A DNA stretch of 39,692 nt, taken from assembly GCA_028284495.1 (NCBI GenBank), contig JANQRP010000010.1, positions 1-39,692 on the forward strand, read 5' to 3'. The notes beneath the pieces were generated by a model. The model was not told where the DNA came from and ran no database searches. It worked only from the letters and a program-made list of their open reading frames with translations. The number at the start of each line of letters is the position of its first letter. Positions within the stretch are counted from its first letter, which is position 1. Made by a program: the position numbers and the translations under genes. Below are positions 16,853 through 26,399 of this stretch, piece after piece. The DNA comes from Longimicrobiales bacterium (GTDB lineage Bacteria > Gemmatimonadota > Gemmatimonadetes > Longimicrobiales > Gaopeijiaceae).

Positions 16853-17476
16853 ATGACGGACGAGGCCGCCGAGGCCATCTGGCCGGAAGCGACCGAGCGA
16901 CTCGAATCCGACCCCACCTTCGGACCCGTGGTCCGGGAGGTGGGGTCGGTTCGCGTGCCGGTGGCGCGCTCGAGCCGGTTCGCCGCGCTCGCGCGGGCCA
17001 TCGTCTACCAGCAGCTCGCCGGCGCCGCCGCACGAACCATCCACGGCAGGGTGGTGGAGGCGGTGGGCGGCGAGGTGCTCCCCGACGCGATTCTCGCGAC
17101 CTCCGAGGAGGACCTTCGCGGCGCCGGGCTCTCGGCCGCCAAGCATGCGGCGCTCGTCGACCTCGCCACCCGCGTGGCCGAGCGCGACGTCGTTCTCGAC
17201 GACCTCGACCGGCTCGACGACGACGCGGTCAAGACACGCCTCACGCGGGTGCGTGGGGTCGGGCCGTGGACGGCCGACATGTTCCTGATGTTCACCCTTC
17301 GCCGGCCCGACGTCTGGCCCGTGGGCGACCTGGGCGTGCGGCAGGGGATGGGACGCCTGCTCGGCTGGCCGGAGGCTCCGACCGCCCGTCAGCTCGATCT
17401 GATCGGGGTCGGGTACCGTCCGTGGCGGAGCGCGGCGGCGTGGTACTGCTGGCGCGCACTGGAGCTGGACGGCTGA
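16853..17476 (+). CDS. AlkA-like DNA-3-methyladenine glycosylase (HhH-GPD)
   Basis: This 207-residue base-excision repair enzyme should remove alkylated purines. The HhH-GPD core shows the helix-hairpin-helix LTRVRGVGPWTADM (about 130-143) and the catalytic aspartate D159 in WPVGDLGVRQG. An N-terminal helix with IVYQQLAGAAA is typical of AlkA/MAG enzymes. It lacks the N-terminal domain of E. coli AlkA, so it is the short MAG-like form, and it has no FeS cysteine loop. The start lies 31 bases after the BNR gene; transcription may be shared, though the functions look unrelated. Confidence 0.9.
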   Translation: MTDEAAEAIWPEATERLESDPTFGPVVREVGSVRVPVARSSRFAALARAIVYQQLAGAAARTIHGRVVEAVGGEVLPDAILATSEEDLRGAGLSAAKHAALVDLATRVAERDVVLDDLDRLDDDAVKTRLTRVRGVGPWTADMFLMFTLRRPDVWPVGDLGVRQGMGRLLGWPEAPTARQLDLIGVGYRPWRSAAAWYCWRALELDG

Positions 17477-17561
17477 CCGCGTCACGGACCACCACCCTCG
17501 TTCGGGGGTTGGGAAGGAAGGTAGCGCTCTCCCGATTCCCGACGACCGTCCCGCAGGTATC

Positions 17562-18995
17562 GTGAAGGCACTCGTCACCGGCGCCACCGGCTATATCGGT
17601 GGCCGACTCATTCCCCGTCTGCTGCGCGCCGGCCACGAGGTCCGCGTGTTCGTGCGGAACCCCGCGAAGCTGCAGGGCCGGGAGTGGGTGGACGACGTGG
17701 AGGTGTTCGAGGGCGACCTTCTGGAGCCGGACACGATGCGGCCCGCCGTCGAGGGCGTCGACGCGGCGTACTACCTCGTCCACTCCATGTGTGCGGACGA
17801 AGACTTCGAGGAGCGCGACCGGCGCGCCGCGGCGCTCTTCGTGGATGTCGCCAGGGATCGGGTTCCGCACACGATCTACCTCGGCGGAATCGTGCCGGAG
17901 GAGAAAGCATCCACGCACCTCGCGTCGCGCGCCGAGGTCGGAGAGATCCTCCGGGCCGGACTGCCCACCACCGAGTTCCGGGCGGGACCGATCATCGGAT
18001 CGGGATCCGCGTCGTTCGAGATGGTCCGCTACCTGACCCAGCGACTGCCGGTAATGCTGGCTCCGAGGTGGATCGAGAACGAGGTACAACCCGTCGGCGT
18101 GCGTGACGTGCTCCGCTACCTCGTGAAGATCCTCGACCACGAGTCGCAGGGCGTGCTCAACGTCGGCGGTGAGCGCCTGACGTTCCGTCGGATGATGCTG
18201 GAGTACGCCGCGGTTCGGGACCTCCCCCGACTCATCCTTCCCGTACCGATTCTCGCTCCATCCCTCGCGTCACGATGGGTCGGGCTCGTTACGCCGATCC
18301 CCTACTGCCTGGCGGGTCCGCTGGTGGAGGGCATCGTCGATCCCGTGATCGCGGACACGTCGAAGGTCCGCGAGCTGTTCCCCGAGATCGAGCCGATGAG
18401 CTACCACGACGCCGTCGAACTCGCGCTGGTCCGCGTGCGGGAACGCGAGGTTCGCACGCGCTGGTCCGACTCCGCCGAGGAGACCTTCACGCTCGAGGAC
18501 CGCGAGGGCATGCTTCGCGAGATTCGGACGCGAACCAGCGACCTTCCACCCGAGCCCATCTTTCGGGCCTTCACGTCGCTGGGCGGAGAAACCGGATGGC
18601 TCCGCTGGAACTTCCTCTGGAGGCTCCGGGGGATCATGGACCAGCTGGTGGGTGGACCGGGGCTCCGCCGGGGCCGCCGGAACCCCGACGTGCTCATCCC
18701 CGGCGAGGCGGTCGACTTCTGGAGAGTCGAGGAGGTCGAGGAGCCGGAGGTGCTCCGTCTACGCGCCGAGATGAAGCTGCCCGGGAAGGCGTGGCTTCAG
18801 TGGGAGATCAGCCCCGAGAAGGACGGTCGCTCACGGCTCGTGCAGTCGGCACTCTTCGCGCCGAAGGGCTTCCTGGGATGGCTCTACTGGTGGAGCGTCT
18901 ATCCGGCGCACGCGTTCGTGTTCGACGACATGATCGATGCCATCCTCGAACGGGCCCGGCGCCTCCACGACGCCTGCGCGCTGCCGAACGGCTAG
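17562..18995 (+). CDS. SDR-family NAD(P)-binding protein with C-terminal DUF2867 domain
   Basis: This 477-residue protein starts at GTG with only a weak AGG ahead. The N-terminus carries the extended/atypical SDR motif TGATGYIGG (residues 6-14) and resembles NmrA/complex-I-NDUFA9-like proteins. The C-terminal part (about 320-475) fits DUF2867, a START-like hydrophobic pocket domain, with WRVEEVEEPEVLRLRAEMK and a tryptophan-rich end (GFLGWLYWW). Relatives commonly sit near photolyases. The gene's TAG stop is inside CTAG, a palindrome that also supplies the stop of the convergent esterase, so the genes overlap by 4 bases. Confidence 0.87.
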   Translation: MKALVTGATGYIGGRLIPRLLRAGHEVRVFVRNPAKLQGREWVDDVEVFEGDLLEPDTMRPAVEGVDAAYYLVHSMCADEDFEERDRRAAALFVDVARDRVPHTIYLGGIVPEEKASTHLASRAEVGEILRAGLPTTEFRAGPIIGSGSASFEMVRYLTQRLPVMLAPRWIENEVQPVGVRDVLRYLVKILDHESQGVLNVGGERLTFRRMMLEYAAVRDLPRLILPVPILAPSLASRWVGLVTPIPYCLAGPLVEGIVDPVIADTSKVRELFPEIEPMSYHDAVELALVRVREREVRTRWSDSAEETFTLEDREGMLREIRTRTSDLPPEPIFRAFTSLGGETGWLRWNFLWRLRGIMDQLVGGPGLRRGRRNPDVLIPGEAVDFWRVEEVEEPEVLRLRAEMKLPGKAWLQWEISPEKDGRSRLVQSALFAPKGFLGWLYWWSVYPAHAFVFDDMIDAILERARRLHDACALPNG

Positions 18996-19876
18996 CGCCT
19001 GGGGTGGGCCAGCAGCCACTCCACGACCTGCTCCGCGTAGGTGTCGGACAGCACCGGCGAGTGCCCGCCGTCGGAGATCGTCCAGAGTGCAACGGACCCC
19101 CCCGGGGCGCACCCCGATTCGAACACGAGTGTCCCCGACTCGTGGCCGGGCAGGCTCGCGTCGAGGTCCCGCATCTCCCGCGCGGCGCCGGCGCCTTCGC
19201 AGCCGTTGTACCGGGCCCACTGCCGGACGCTCGCCATCGCCCCGGGGTAGCGTGTGTCGTCCGCGCCGAGCGCGCCGCCCGCGTACGCGATCGTCCGGTC
19301 GTCCGTGCCGTGGATCTGGAGGACGTTCACGGGAGCCCCCGGTGCCGGCCGCGGCCCGGCCGCCGTCGCGCCGGCCAAACTCACGATCGCGGCGATGCGG
19401 TCGGGGTGTTCATACGCGATCCGGTACGACATGAAGCCGCCGTTCGAGTGCCCGACGAGGAAAATGCGATCGGGGTCCACGCTCCACCGGCTGGAGACCT
19501 CGTCGATCAGCGACATCACGTACCCGACGTCGTCGACGGTGGAACCCCCGAAGTTGCAGCAGGCGTCCGAGGCGTTCCAGAAACTGTTCCGATTCTCCCC
19601 GACCTCTCGCGTGCCGTCGGGAGCGATCGAGATGAACCCGTACGCGTCGGCGAGGGCGCCGATGCCCGTGTAGCGGTCGTGCACCACACCGCTCGACGTA
19701 TAGCCGTGGAGCTGGACGATCAGCGGGGCGAGGGTGGCGGTGTCGTAGCCGGCGGGCACGGTGACGGGCACTTCACCGCGACCGAGGTCGACCGCCTGCG
19801 CCGCGGCGTCGAAGGGAAGCAGCGACGCGACGAGCGCGAGCGAGCCGGCGAGTGGACGAGCGAGCGTGCGAACCAT
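18992..19876 (-). CDS. Exported PHB-depolymerase/feruloyl-esterase-like hydrolase (CE1/LpqC type)
   Basis: This 294-residue alpha/beta hydrolase has a signal peptide ending near FDAAAQA. The nucleophile elbow is GHSNGG (S144). The acid is D192 or D193 in IHGTDDRTIAY and the histidine is H272 in SDGGHSPV. An oxyanion-region motif LHGYTSSG (about 56-63) and the block NSFWNASDACCNFG are typical of the esterase/PHB-depolymerase family. Substrates in the family include polyhydroxybutyrate and feruloylated polysaccharides; this one's substrate is unknown. It lies about 100 bases downstream of nothing on its own strand: the ABC-F gene ends at 19977 and reads the same way, so read-through is possible. 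Confidence 0.88.
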   Translation of the reverse strand: MVRTLARPLAGSLALVASLLPFDAAAQAVDLGRGEVPVTVPAGYDTATLAPLIVQLHGYTSSGVVHDRYTGIGALADAYGFISIAPDGTREVGENRNSFWNASDACCNFGGSTVDDVGYVMSLIDEVSSRWSVDPDRIFLVGHSNGGFMSYRIAYEHPDRIAAIVSLAGATAAGPRPAPGAPVNVLQIHGTDDRTIAYAGGALGADDTRYPGAMASVRQWARYNGCEGAGAAREMRDLDASLPGHESGTLVFESGCAPGGSVALWTISDGGHSPVLSDTYAEQVVEWLLAHPRR

Positions 19877-19953
19877 GGTGGGGCGGGGTGAGGAGGGGCG
19901 ATCGCGTCACGATGCCCGACGTCCGCACGGCGCACAAGCGTGGCGCAGCCCGT

Positions 19954-19976
19954 GGTCCGCCGCCTCGGTCCGCCGC

Positions 19977-19978
<2 letters not shown>
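19954..19978. repeat. 12-bp direct repeat at the 3' end of the ABC-F gene
   Basis: GGTCCGCCGCCT occurs at 19954-19965 and 19967-19978; the second copy covers part of the ABC-F stop codon. It may mark a small duplication that moved the stop. No function is evident. Confidence 0.6.
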
Positions 19979-21965
<1,987 letters not shown>

Positions 21966-22005
21966 GGCGCGTGAATCTACAGGAAGGCACGGCCGAGCGA
22001 GAATT

Positions 22006-22020
22006 CCCCGCGGCGCGGGG
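22006..22020 (-). terminator. Candidate terminator after ATP-grasp gene pair
   Basis: CCCCGC-GGC-GCGGGG forms a perfect 6-bp stem 9 bases beyond the stop of the leftward-reading ATP-grasp gene. On the transcribed strand it is followed by AATTCT, a very short T-containing tract, so it is only a weak intrinsic terminator. Confidence 0.4.
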
Positions 22021-22028
22021 GCGTCCGC

Positions 22029-23117
22029 TCATCGCTTCCAGCGGTTCTCCCATCCCAGCCCGAGGAAGCACGGTCCGATGGCGGCCTCGGAGAACTTGAT
22101 GTCCGAGTGCCCGTCGTTCCATTCCATGATCTGGATCTCACCGTCGTCGTCGATCACGACGTCCCAGCCGATGACCTCGACCTGTGGGACCCGGTCGTGG
22201 AGGGACTCGACGGCCCGGCAGGCGGCCGCGAAGGAGGGCACGACGGCACCCGCGAAGGCCTCGCCCGAGTCGGGGTGGCGGTCGAGCGGCACCCAGTCAT
22301 AGTCGCAGCCGATGTCCCCGAGGGTGCCCTCCGCATCCACGATCGGCGCGACGACGCCCCGCTCCGAGGTGTAGCTTCGCTGCCCGGCGCGCCCGAACTT
22401 CACGTAGTGGGCACGCGTATGGGCTGCGCGGTCCGGTGTCCGGACCGTCGTGATCCGCATGGCGGCGACGTTGTCGGGCAGGAATCGCGCGAAGAACGGC
22501 GCCTGGCGGATGAACCGCTGGATCACGAAGTCGCCGCGGCCCGTGAGATCGAGCAGGGAGTCTTCCCCGCGGCGGAGCACATGGACGCCGAGGCCCTGCA
22601 GCGATCCGTCGAACTTCGCGACGACGGAGGGCTCGTCGGAGAACACGAAGTCGTCGATGTCCTCGCTCGCTACGAGCGTGCCGTCGAGCGCGACCCACGA
22701 GCCGCCCACGTGGTACGCCAGGTCCGGAAGCAGAGCCGTGTCGAACAGCCGCCGCGCGAGGGTCTTGTGGCGTGACAGCCGTGACGAGTTGCCGTGGATC
22801 ACCCGCCCGTAGTAGTTGCTCGGGATCCAGCCCTCCCTGAATTCGCCCGCCCAGGCCGTGTAGGCGCGCAGCCACGGTGCGTAGTGGCGGGAGCCGAGGA
22901 CCTCCTTCGCGTACGCCCGGATTCGACGTCGGGTGTGCCCGTCCACGCGACGGCTCGGGTCGTGCCGGATCAGTGTGTCATAGCACTGGCCGGCTTCGGC
23001 GGCGTGCGAGAGGTGGTAGCGGGGCGCGTCGAGGCGGAACTGGATATCGCGAGCGACGTCTCGGCCGATCCTGAACACGGACTCGGCCGCGATCGTCGCG
23101 GAGGTGGTGACGCTCAA
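22029..23117 (-). CDS. Sugar-transfer-associated ATP-grasp protein, copy A
   Basis: This 362-residue cytoplasmic protein fits the ATPgrasp_ST family. Visible blocks are VVAKFDGSLQGLGVHVL (nucleotide-binding glycine loop, about 188-204), FVIQRFIRQAPFFARFLPDN, AAMRITTVRT, HPDSGEAFAGAVVP and the metal-binding end VIGWDVVIDDDGEIQIMEWN. ATP-grasp enzymes join a carboxylate to an amine or thiol using ATP; ST members lie in polysaccharide and capsule loci, but no such genes flank this one. Copy B follows 28 bases upstream in the transcript, and the two share most residues from the GRDVARD block onward. Confidence 0.82.
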   Translation of the reverse strand: MSVTTSATIAAESVFRIGRDVARDIQFRLDAPRYHLSHAAEAGQCYDTLIRHDPSRRVDGHTRRRIRAYAKEVLGSRHYAPWLRAYTAWAGEFREGWIPSNYYGRVIHGNSSRLSRHKTLARRLFDTALLPDLAYHVGGSWVALDGTLVASEDIDDFVFSDEPSVVAKFDGSLQGLGVHVLRRGEDSLLDLTGRGDFVIQRFIRQAPFFARFLPDNVAAMRITTVRTPDRAAHTRAHYVKFGRAGQRSYTSERGVVAPIVDAEGTLGDIGCDYDWVPLDRHPDSGEAFAGAVVPSFAAACRAVESLHDRVPQVEVIGWDVVIDDDGEIQIMEWNDGHSDIKFSEAAIGPCFLGLGWENRWKR

Positions 23118-23145
23118 GCGGGACTCCGGAGCGGGAATGGGTCGA

Positions 23146-24342
23146 TCATCGTTTCCAGCGGTTCTCCCAGCCCAGTCCCAGGAAGCAGGGGCCGGTGTGG
23201 GCCTCGGAGATTCTGATGCCCGAGTGCCCGTCGTTCCACTCCATGATCTGCAACCGGCCCTCGTCGTCGATCACGACGTCCCACCCGATGACCTCGACCT
23301 GAGGGATCCGTTCGTGCAGGGCCTCGACGGCCCGGCATGCGGCAGCGAACGAGGGCACGATCTTCCCGGCGAACGCCTCGCCCGAGTCGAGGTGGCCCGG
23401 GATCGGGTTCCAGTAGTGGTCGATGCCGCGCTCGGCCAGCGTACCATGGTCGTCGACGATCGCCACGATCAGGCCCCGTTCCGACGTGTAGCTCCGTTGC
23501 CCTGCGCGCCCGAACTTCAGGTAGCTTGCGCGGGTGTGTGCCCGAAGATCGGGGGTCCGGACGGTCGTGATGCGCACGGCCGCGACGTTGTCCGGAAGGA
23601 ACCGGGCGAAGAACGGTGCCTGGCGGATGAAGCGCTGGACCACGAGGTCGCCCTTCGGCGGGAGGTCCAGGAGCGACGCTTCGCCGCTTCGCACGACGTG
23701 AACGCCGAGGCCCTGCAACGATCCGTCGAACTTGGCGACGACGGTCGGGCCGGCGGCGAAGACGTAGTCGTCGACGTCGGCGGCCGGCACCGGCGTCCCG
23801 TCGATGCCGACCCACGTGCCGCCGAGCCGATATGCCAGATCCGGGATCAGGTCGGTGCCGAGCAGCCGCCGTGAGAGCGTCTTGTGGTCGGAGAGGCCCG
23901 GCGGGCTGCCGTGGACGACGCGGCCGTAGTAGTTGTCGGGCATCCACCCTTCGCGGAATTCTCCCGCCCACGCGGCGTAGACGCGGAGCCAGGGTGCGTA
24001 GAGTCGAGACCCGAGGACCTCACGGGCGTACTCGCGGATGCGGCGGCGAGTACGTCCGTCGAGCCGCCGCCCGGGATCGTGCGCGCAGAGCGTGTCGTAG
24101 GCGCGACCAGCCTCGGCGCCGTGCTGGAGATGGTAGCGCGGCGCATCGATCCGAAAGTGGAGGTCACGGGCGACGTCTCTGCCGACTCGGAGCAGGAACT
24201 CGGAGGTGCGGGCCGCGGCCGTCGACGCGCTCAGGGGGCCTCCGGGGTCGGGACGCGGAGCGGGAGGTGCCGTTCGCCACTCGGGCAGGTATCGCGAAGC
24301 TGCGGAAGCCCGAGTCGCCCTGCAAGCCGTGGCGTCTTCCAT
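23146..24342 (-). CDS. Sugar-transfer-associated ATP-grasp protein, copy B
   Basis: This 398-residue paralogue of copy A ends in the same 14 residues (CFLGLGWENRWKR plus the preceding P). It keeps the same ATP-grasp blocks (VVAKFDGSLQGLGVHVV, VVQRFIRQAPFFARFLPDN, IGWDVVIDDEGRLQIMEWN). The first ~45 residues after the ATG at 24342 have no counterpart in copy A and contain no ATG or GTG, so the true start could be a TTG or CTG near 24216-24290. The ATG lies 85 bases from the divergent DUF4377 gene. Gene duplication with divergence around the central loop (EDIDDFVF versus ADVDDYVF) is evident. Confidence 0.8.
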   Translation of the reverse strand: MEDATACRATRASAASRYLPEWRTAPPAPRPDPGGPLSASTAAARTSEFLLRVGRDVARDLHFRIDAPRYHLQHGAEAGRAYDTLCAHDPGRRLDGRTRRRIREYAREVLGSRLYAPWLRVYAAWAGEFREGWMPDNYYGRVVHGSPPGLSDHKTLSRRLLGTDLIPDLAYRLGGTWVGIDGTPVPAADVDDYVFAAGPTVVAKFDGSLQGLGVHVVRSGEASLLDLPPKGDLVVQRFIRQAPFFARFLPDNVAAVRITTVRTPDLRAHTRASYLKFGRAGQRSYTSERGLIVAIVDDHGTLAERGIDHYWNPIPGHLDSGEAFAGKIVPSFAAACRAVEALHERIPQVEVIGWDVVIDDEGRLQIMEWNDGHSGIRISEAHTGPCFLGLGWENRWKR

Positions 24343-24427
24343 GGCACTTCGGATAGGCTGTGCTGTATCAGACCGTGTACGGGAATCGGAGCACCGTGCC
24401 GCCGCCCTCGATCGACGACGACTTCAC

Positions 24428-25030
24428 ATGTCCACCACCACCGGCCGACCCGCGGCGCGACGCACCGCGCTCGCGGCGGGCCTCCTGCTCGTCGTGGCCG
24501 CCGGCTGCGACATCCTCGACCCGGAGCCGGTCGTGCGCCGTCAGTTCGAGGTCGCCTCCTTCAAGTCGGGCTGCATCGGTGAGGGCAATCGGTACTGCCT
24601 CCTGGTCCGGACGCCGGGTACCGTCGACTACCAGTTCATGTACTTCGGTCCCGAGGGCTTCTCGTATGAATGGGGCTACGAGTACACGATCGCGATCGAG
24701 GAGCGCGAGAACCCGCGCCCGCCGCTGGACGGGTCGTCGATCGTCCGGACGCTCGACCGGGTGGTCACGAAGACGCCGGCCGCGGCCGGCACCACCTTCT
24801 CACTGAACGTGCCCTCCGAGTGGGTGGTCGCGGCGGACGCGGAGCGCTTCGCGTTGCTGTACGAGCCGGTAACCATGACGTGCGAAGGCGACTGCACGGG
24901 ACTCGAGGACGCGTCGTCCTCGACGTCCGGCGTCGTGCTCGACCTGCGATTCTCGGGAGCACCGGGGTCGGCGTACGAGCTGCTGGCCTGGAGGCCGTGC
25001 GAGGTCGTCGGAGCGGGGGCGTGTTTCTGA
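24428..25030 (+). CDS. DUF4377 lipoprotein
   Basis: This 200-residue lipoprotein has lipobox cysteine C27 (VVAAGC). The following domain has the DUF4377 pattern: CLLVRTPG, FSYEWGYEYTIAIEERENP (the EWGYEY block and the acidic E-E-R-E-N-P strand) and PPLDGSSIVRTLDRVVTK. A C-terminal half with C-E-G-D-C and a final cysteine pair (C-EVVGAGA-C-F) may form disulfides. The family is probably a small beta-domain at the envelope; its function is unknown. The stop overlaps the next start, which begins at 25021, so the two are coupled. Confidence 0.8.
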   Translation: MSTTTGRPAARRTALAAGLLLVVAAGCDILDPEPVVRRQFEVASFKSGCIGEGNRYCLLVRTPGTVDYQFMYFGPEGFSYEWGYEYTIAIEERENPRPPLDGSSIVRTLDRVVTKTPAAAGTTFSLNVPSEWVVAADAERFALLYEPVTMTCEGDCTGLEDASSSTSGVVLDLRFSGAPGSAYELLAWRPCEVVGAGACF

Positions 25031-25659
25031 CGCCCGCCCGGCCGCCACGGAGCCTCGTGTGGGCTGCGCTCACGCTCGCCCTGATGGGAGCGGTCGCGGC
25101 GGTGGAGCCGATCGATGCTCAGGGACGCGAGGGTGGCGTGGTTTCCGTCCGGATCATCGGCGACGCCCACCTGTCCGGCTATGACGGCAAGCAGGTAAGG
25201 TCGCCACTTGGTTTCGGCCTGGGTGTAGCCGGGGCGCTCAGCGGCGAGCGGCTCCGGATTGGGCTGGACGTCGACGTGCTCCTCGGCGCGAGCGTCCGCG
25301 CGGACGCTCCTCCGTTCATCGAGACGGACCGTTCGGGTGAGGTGTGGTGGGGGAGCGCATCTCTCGCGTGGGTCCTTCTCCCGACCTGCGAAGCCATCTG
25401 TGTGGAGCTGTCCGCCACCGGAGCGCTTTCGCTCCATACCTACGCCTTCGATCGGGTGATCGACGACATCGTGTTCCGTGCCGACGACGCCGGGTGGTGG
25501 CCTGCTGCGGGCATTGGACTCGAGGTCTGGTTCCCTCGGTGGGTGCCGTCGGTGACGTTCACCATCGATGATCGAATCACGTGGGTGGGGGATGCCCCAT
25601 TCGGCTCGAGCCCGATCCAGACGCTGCTCCTCGGCGTCGGATGGACGTGGAAGCCGTGA
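25021..25659 (+). CDS. Exported beta-strand-rich protein, unknown function
   Basis: The 212-residue product begins at GTG 25021, overlapping the DUF4377 stop by 10 bases, with GGAG 7 bases ahead. A signal peptide ends near EPIDAQG. The remainder alternates hydrophobic and polar residues with many aromatics (WWGSASLAWVLLPT, WWPAAGIGLEVWFP, LLGVGWTWKP), as in small outer-membrane barrels, and ends in tryptophan then K-P. A C-x3-C pair (TCEAICVE) lies in the middle. I do not recognise a family. It shares strand and overlap with its two neighbours, forming a likely three-gene envelope operon. Confidence 0.72.
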   Translation: MFLTPARPPRSLVWAALTLALMGAVAAVEPIDAQGREGGVVSVRIIGDAHLSGYDGKQVRSPLGFGLGVAGALSGERLRIGLDVDVLLGASVRADAPPFIETDRSGEVWWGSASLAWVLLPTCEAICVELSATGALSLHTYAFDRVIDDIVFRADDAGWWPAAGIGLEVWFPRWVPSVTFTIDDRITWVGDAPFGSSPIQTLLLGVGWTWKP

Positions 25660-26336
25660 CGCCGCGGCGGCTGGCCGGTTCGATCATCGCGCTCCTCGTA
25701 CTCGTTTCGGCTCCGTCGCTCGAGGCCCAGACCCTCCAGGAGCCCCGGGGTGCGGCATGGAGCCTCGGGCCGCGCGTCGCACTCGGTGGCTCCGTTCCGC
25801 GGTGGGTACTCGGCGACATCTGCGACTCCAGGAGTTCGTATGTCCTCGGGCTCGCGTCCGAATGGTCACCTCCGGCCGCCCGGGGATGGGTCACGCTGGA
25901 GAACGAGTTCCTCTTCCTGGTGCCGCTCCCTTCGGGATGCGTTTCCGCACCCCTTCCTCCGGAGGGCCGGCGCACCGAGTTCGAGACGTCCCTGGCCGAG
26001 CCGTTCGTTGCGCCCCGCAGCGGGCTGGCCGTCGAGGTGCCGTTCGACCCCGGGAGGATTCGCGTGGAGGGCGGCGGGGCGCTGTTCCTGAACGGGCTCC
26101 AGCCGGCGCTCACGTGGGGCGTCGGGTGGATCGGGCGAGGCGAGGGCTGGTCGCTCGAGGTGGGACTCGAGTGGTGGCGGGTCTGGCCCGGCGGCGACCG
26201 CGTCGAGGTGGTGTGGGACGAGCAGGGTGAATCCCGGCGGCGGCTCGGCGCCATCGACGAACGGTTCGAGATGCGGTTCGTCAGCGCTTCGCTCCGGTGG
26301 GAACTCGGCGGGCACGTGGCGCGCACCGCCGGTTAG
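25641..26336 (+). CDS. Exported beta-strand-rich protein, unknown function (second)
   Basis: The 231-residue product starts at ATG 25641 inside the previous gene, or at GTG 25656, which makes a GTGA overlap with the previous stop; both are plausible. A signal peptide ends near SLEAQTL. The mature part is rich in amphipathic strands and tryptophans (WSLGPRVALGG, ALTWGVGWIGRG, WSLEVGLEWWRVWPGG, VSASLRWELGG), again like a small outer-membrane barrel. It resembles the preceding protein in style, with a D-I-C-D loop, but similarity is too low to call a paralogue by eye. No family recognised. Confidence 0.7.
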   Translation: MDVEAVTPRRLAGSIIALLVLVSAPSLEAQTLQEPRGAAWSLGPRVALGGSVPRWVLGDICDSRSSYVLGLASEWSPPAARGWVTLENEFLFLVPLPSGCVSAPLPPEGRRTEFETSLAEPFVAPRSGLAVEVPFDPGRIRVEGGGALFLNGLQPALTWGVGWIGRGEGWSLEVGLEWWRVWPGGDRVEVVWDEQGESRRRLGAIDERFEMRFVSASLRWELGGHVARTAG

Positions 26337-26399
26337 TACATTCGTGGTGTCTCGACCTCGATACGCCGCTTCCGCCTCCGCCCGCCCCGCCAGGCACCG

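Noticed and set aside
12967..17001. Very long open frame (over 1,300 codons) on the minus strand opposite the BNR-repeat gene
   Set aside because: Its composition (Arg, Gly, His, Asp) is that of a shadow frame, while the plus strand has a signal peptide and eleven Asp-boxes.
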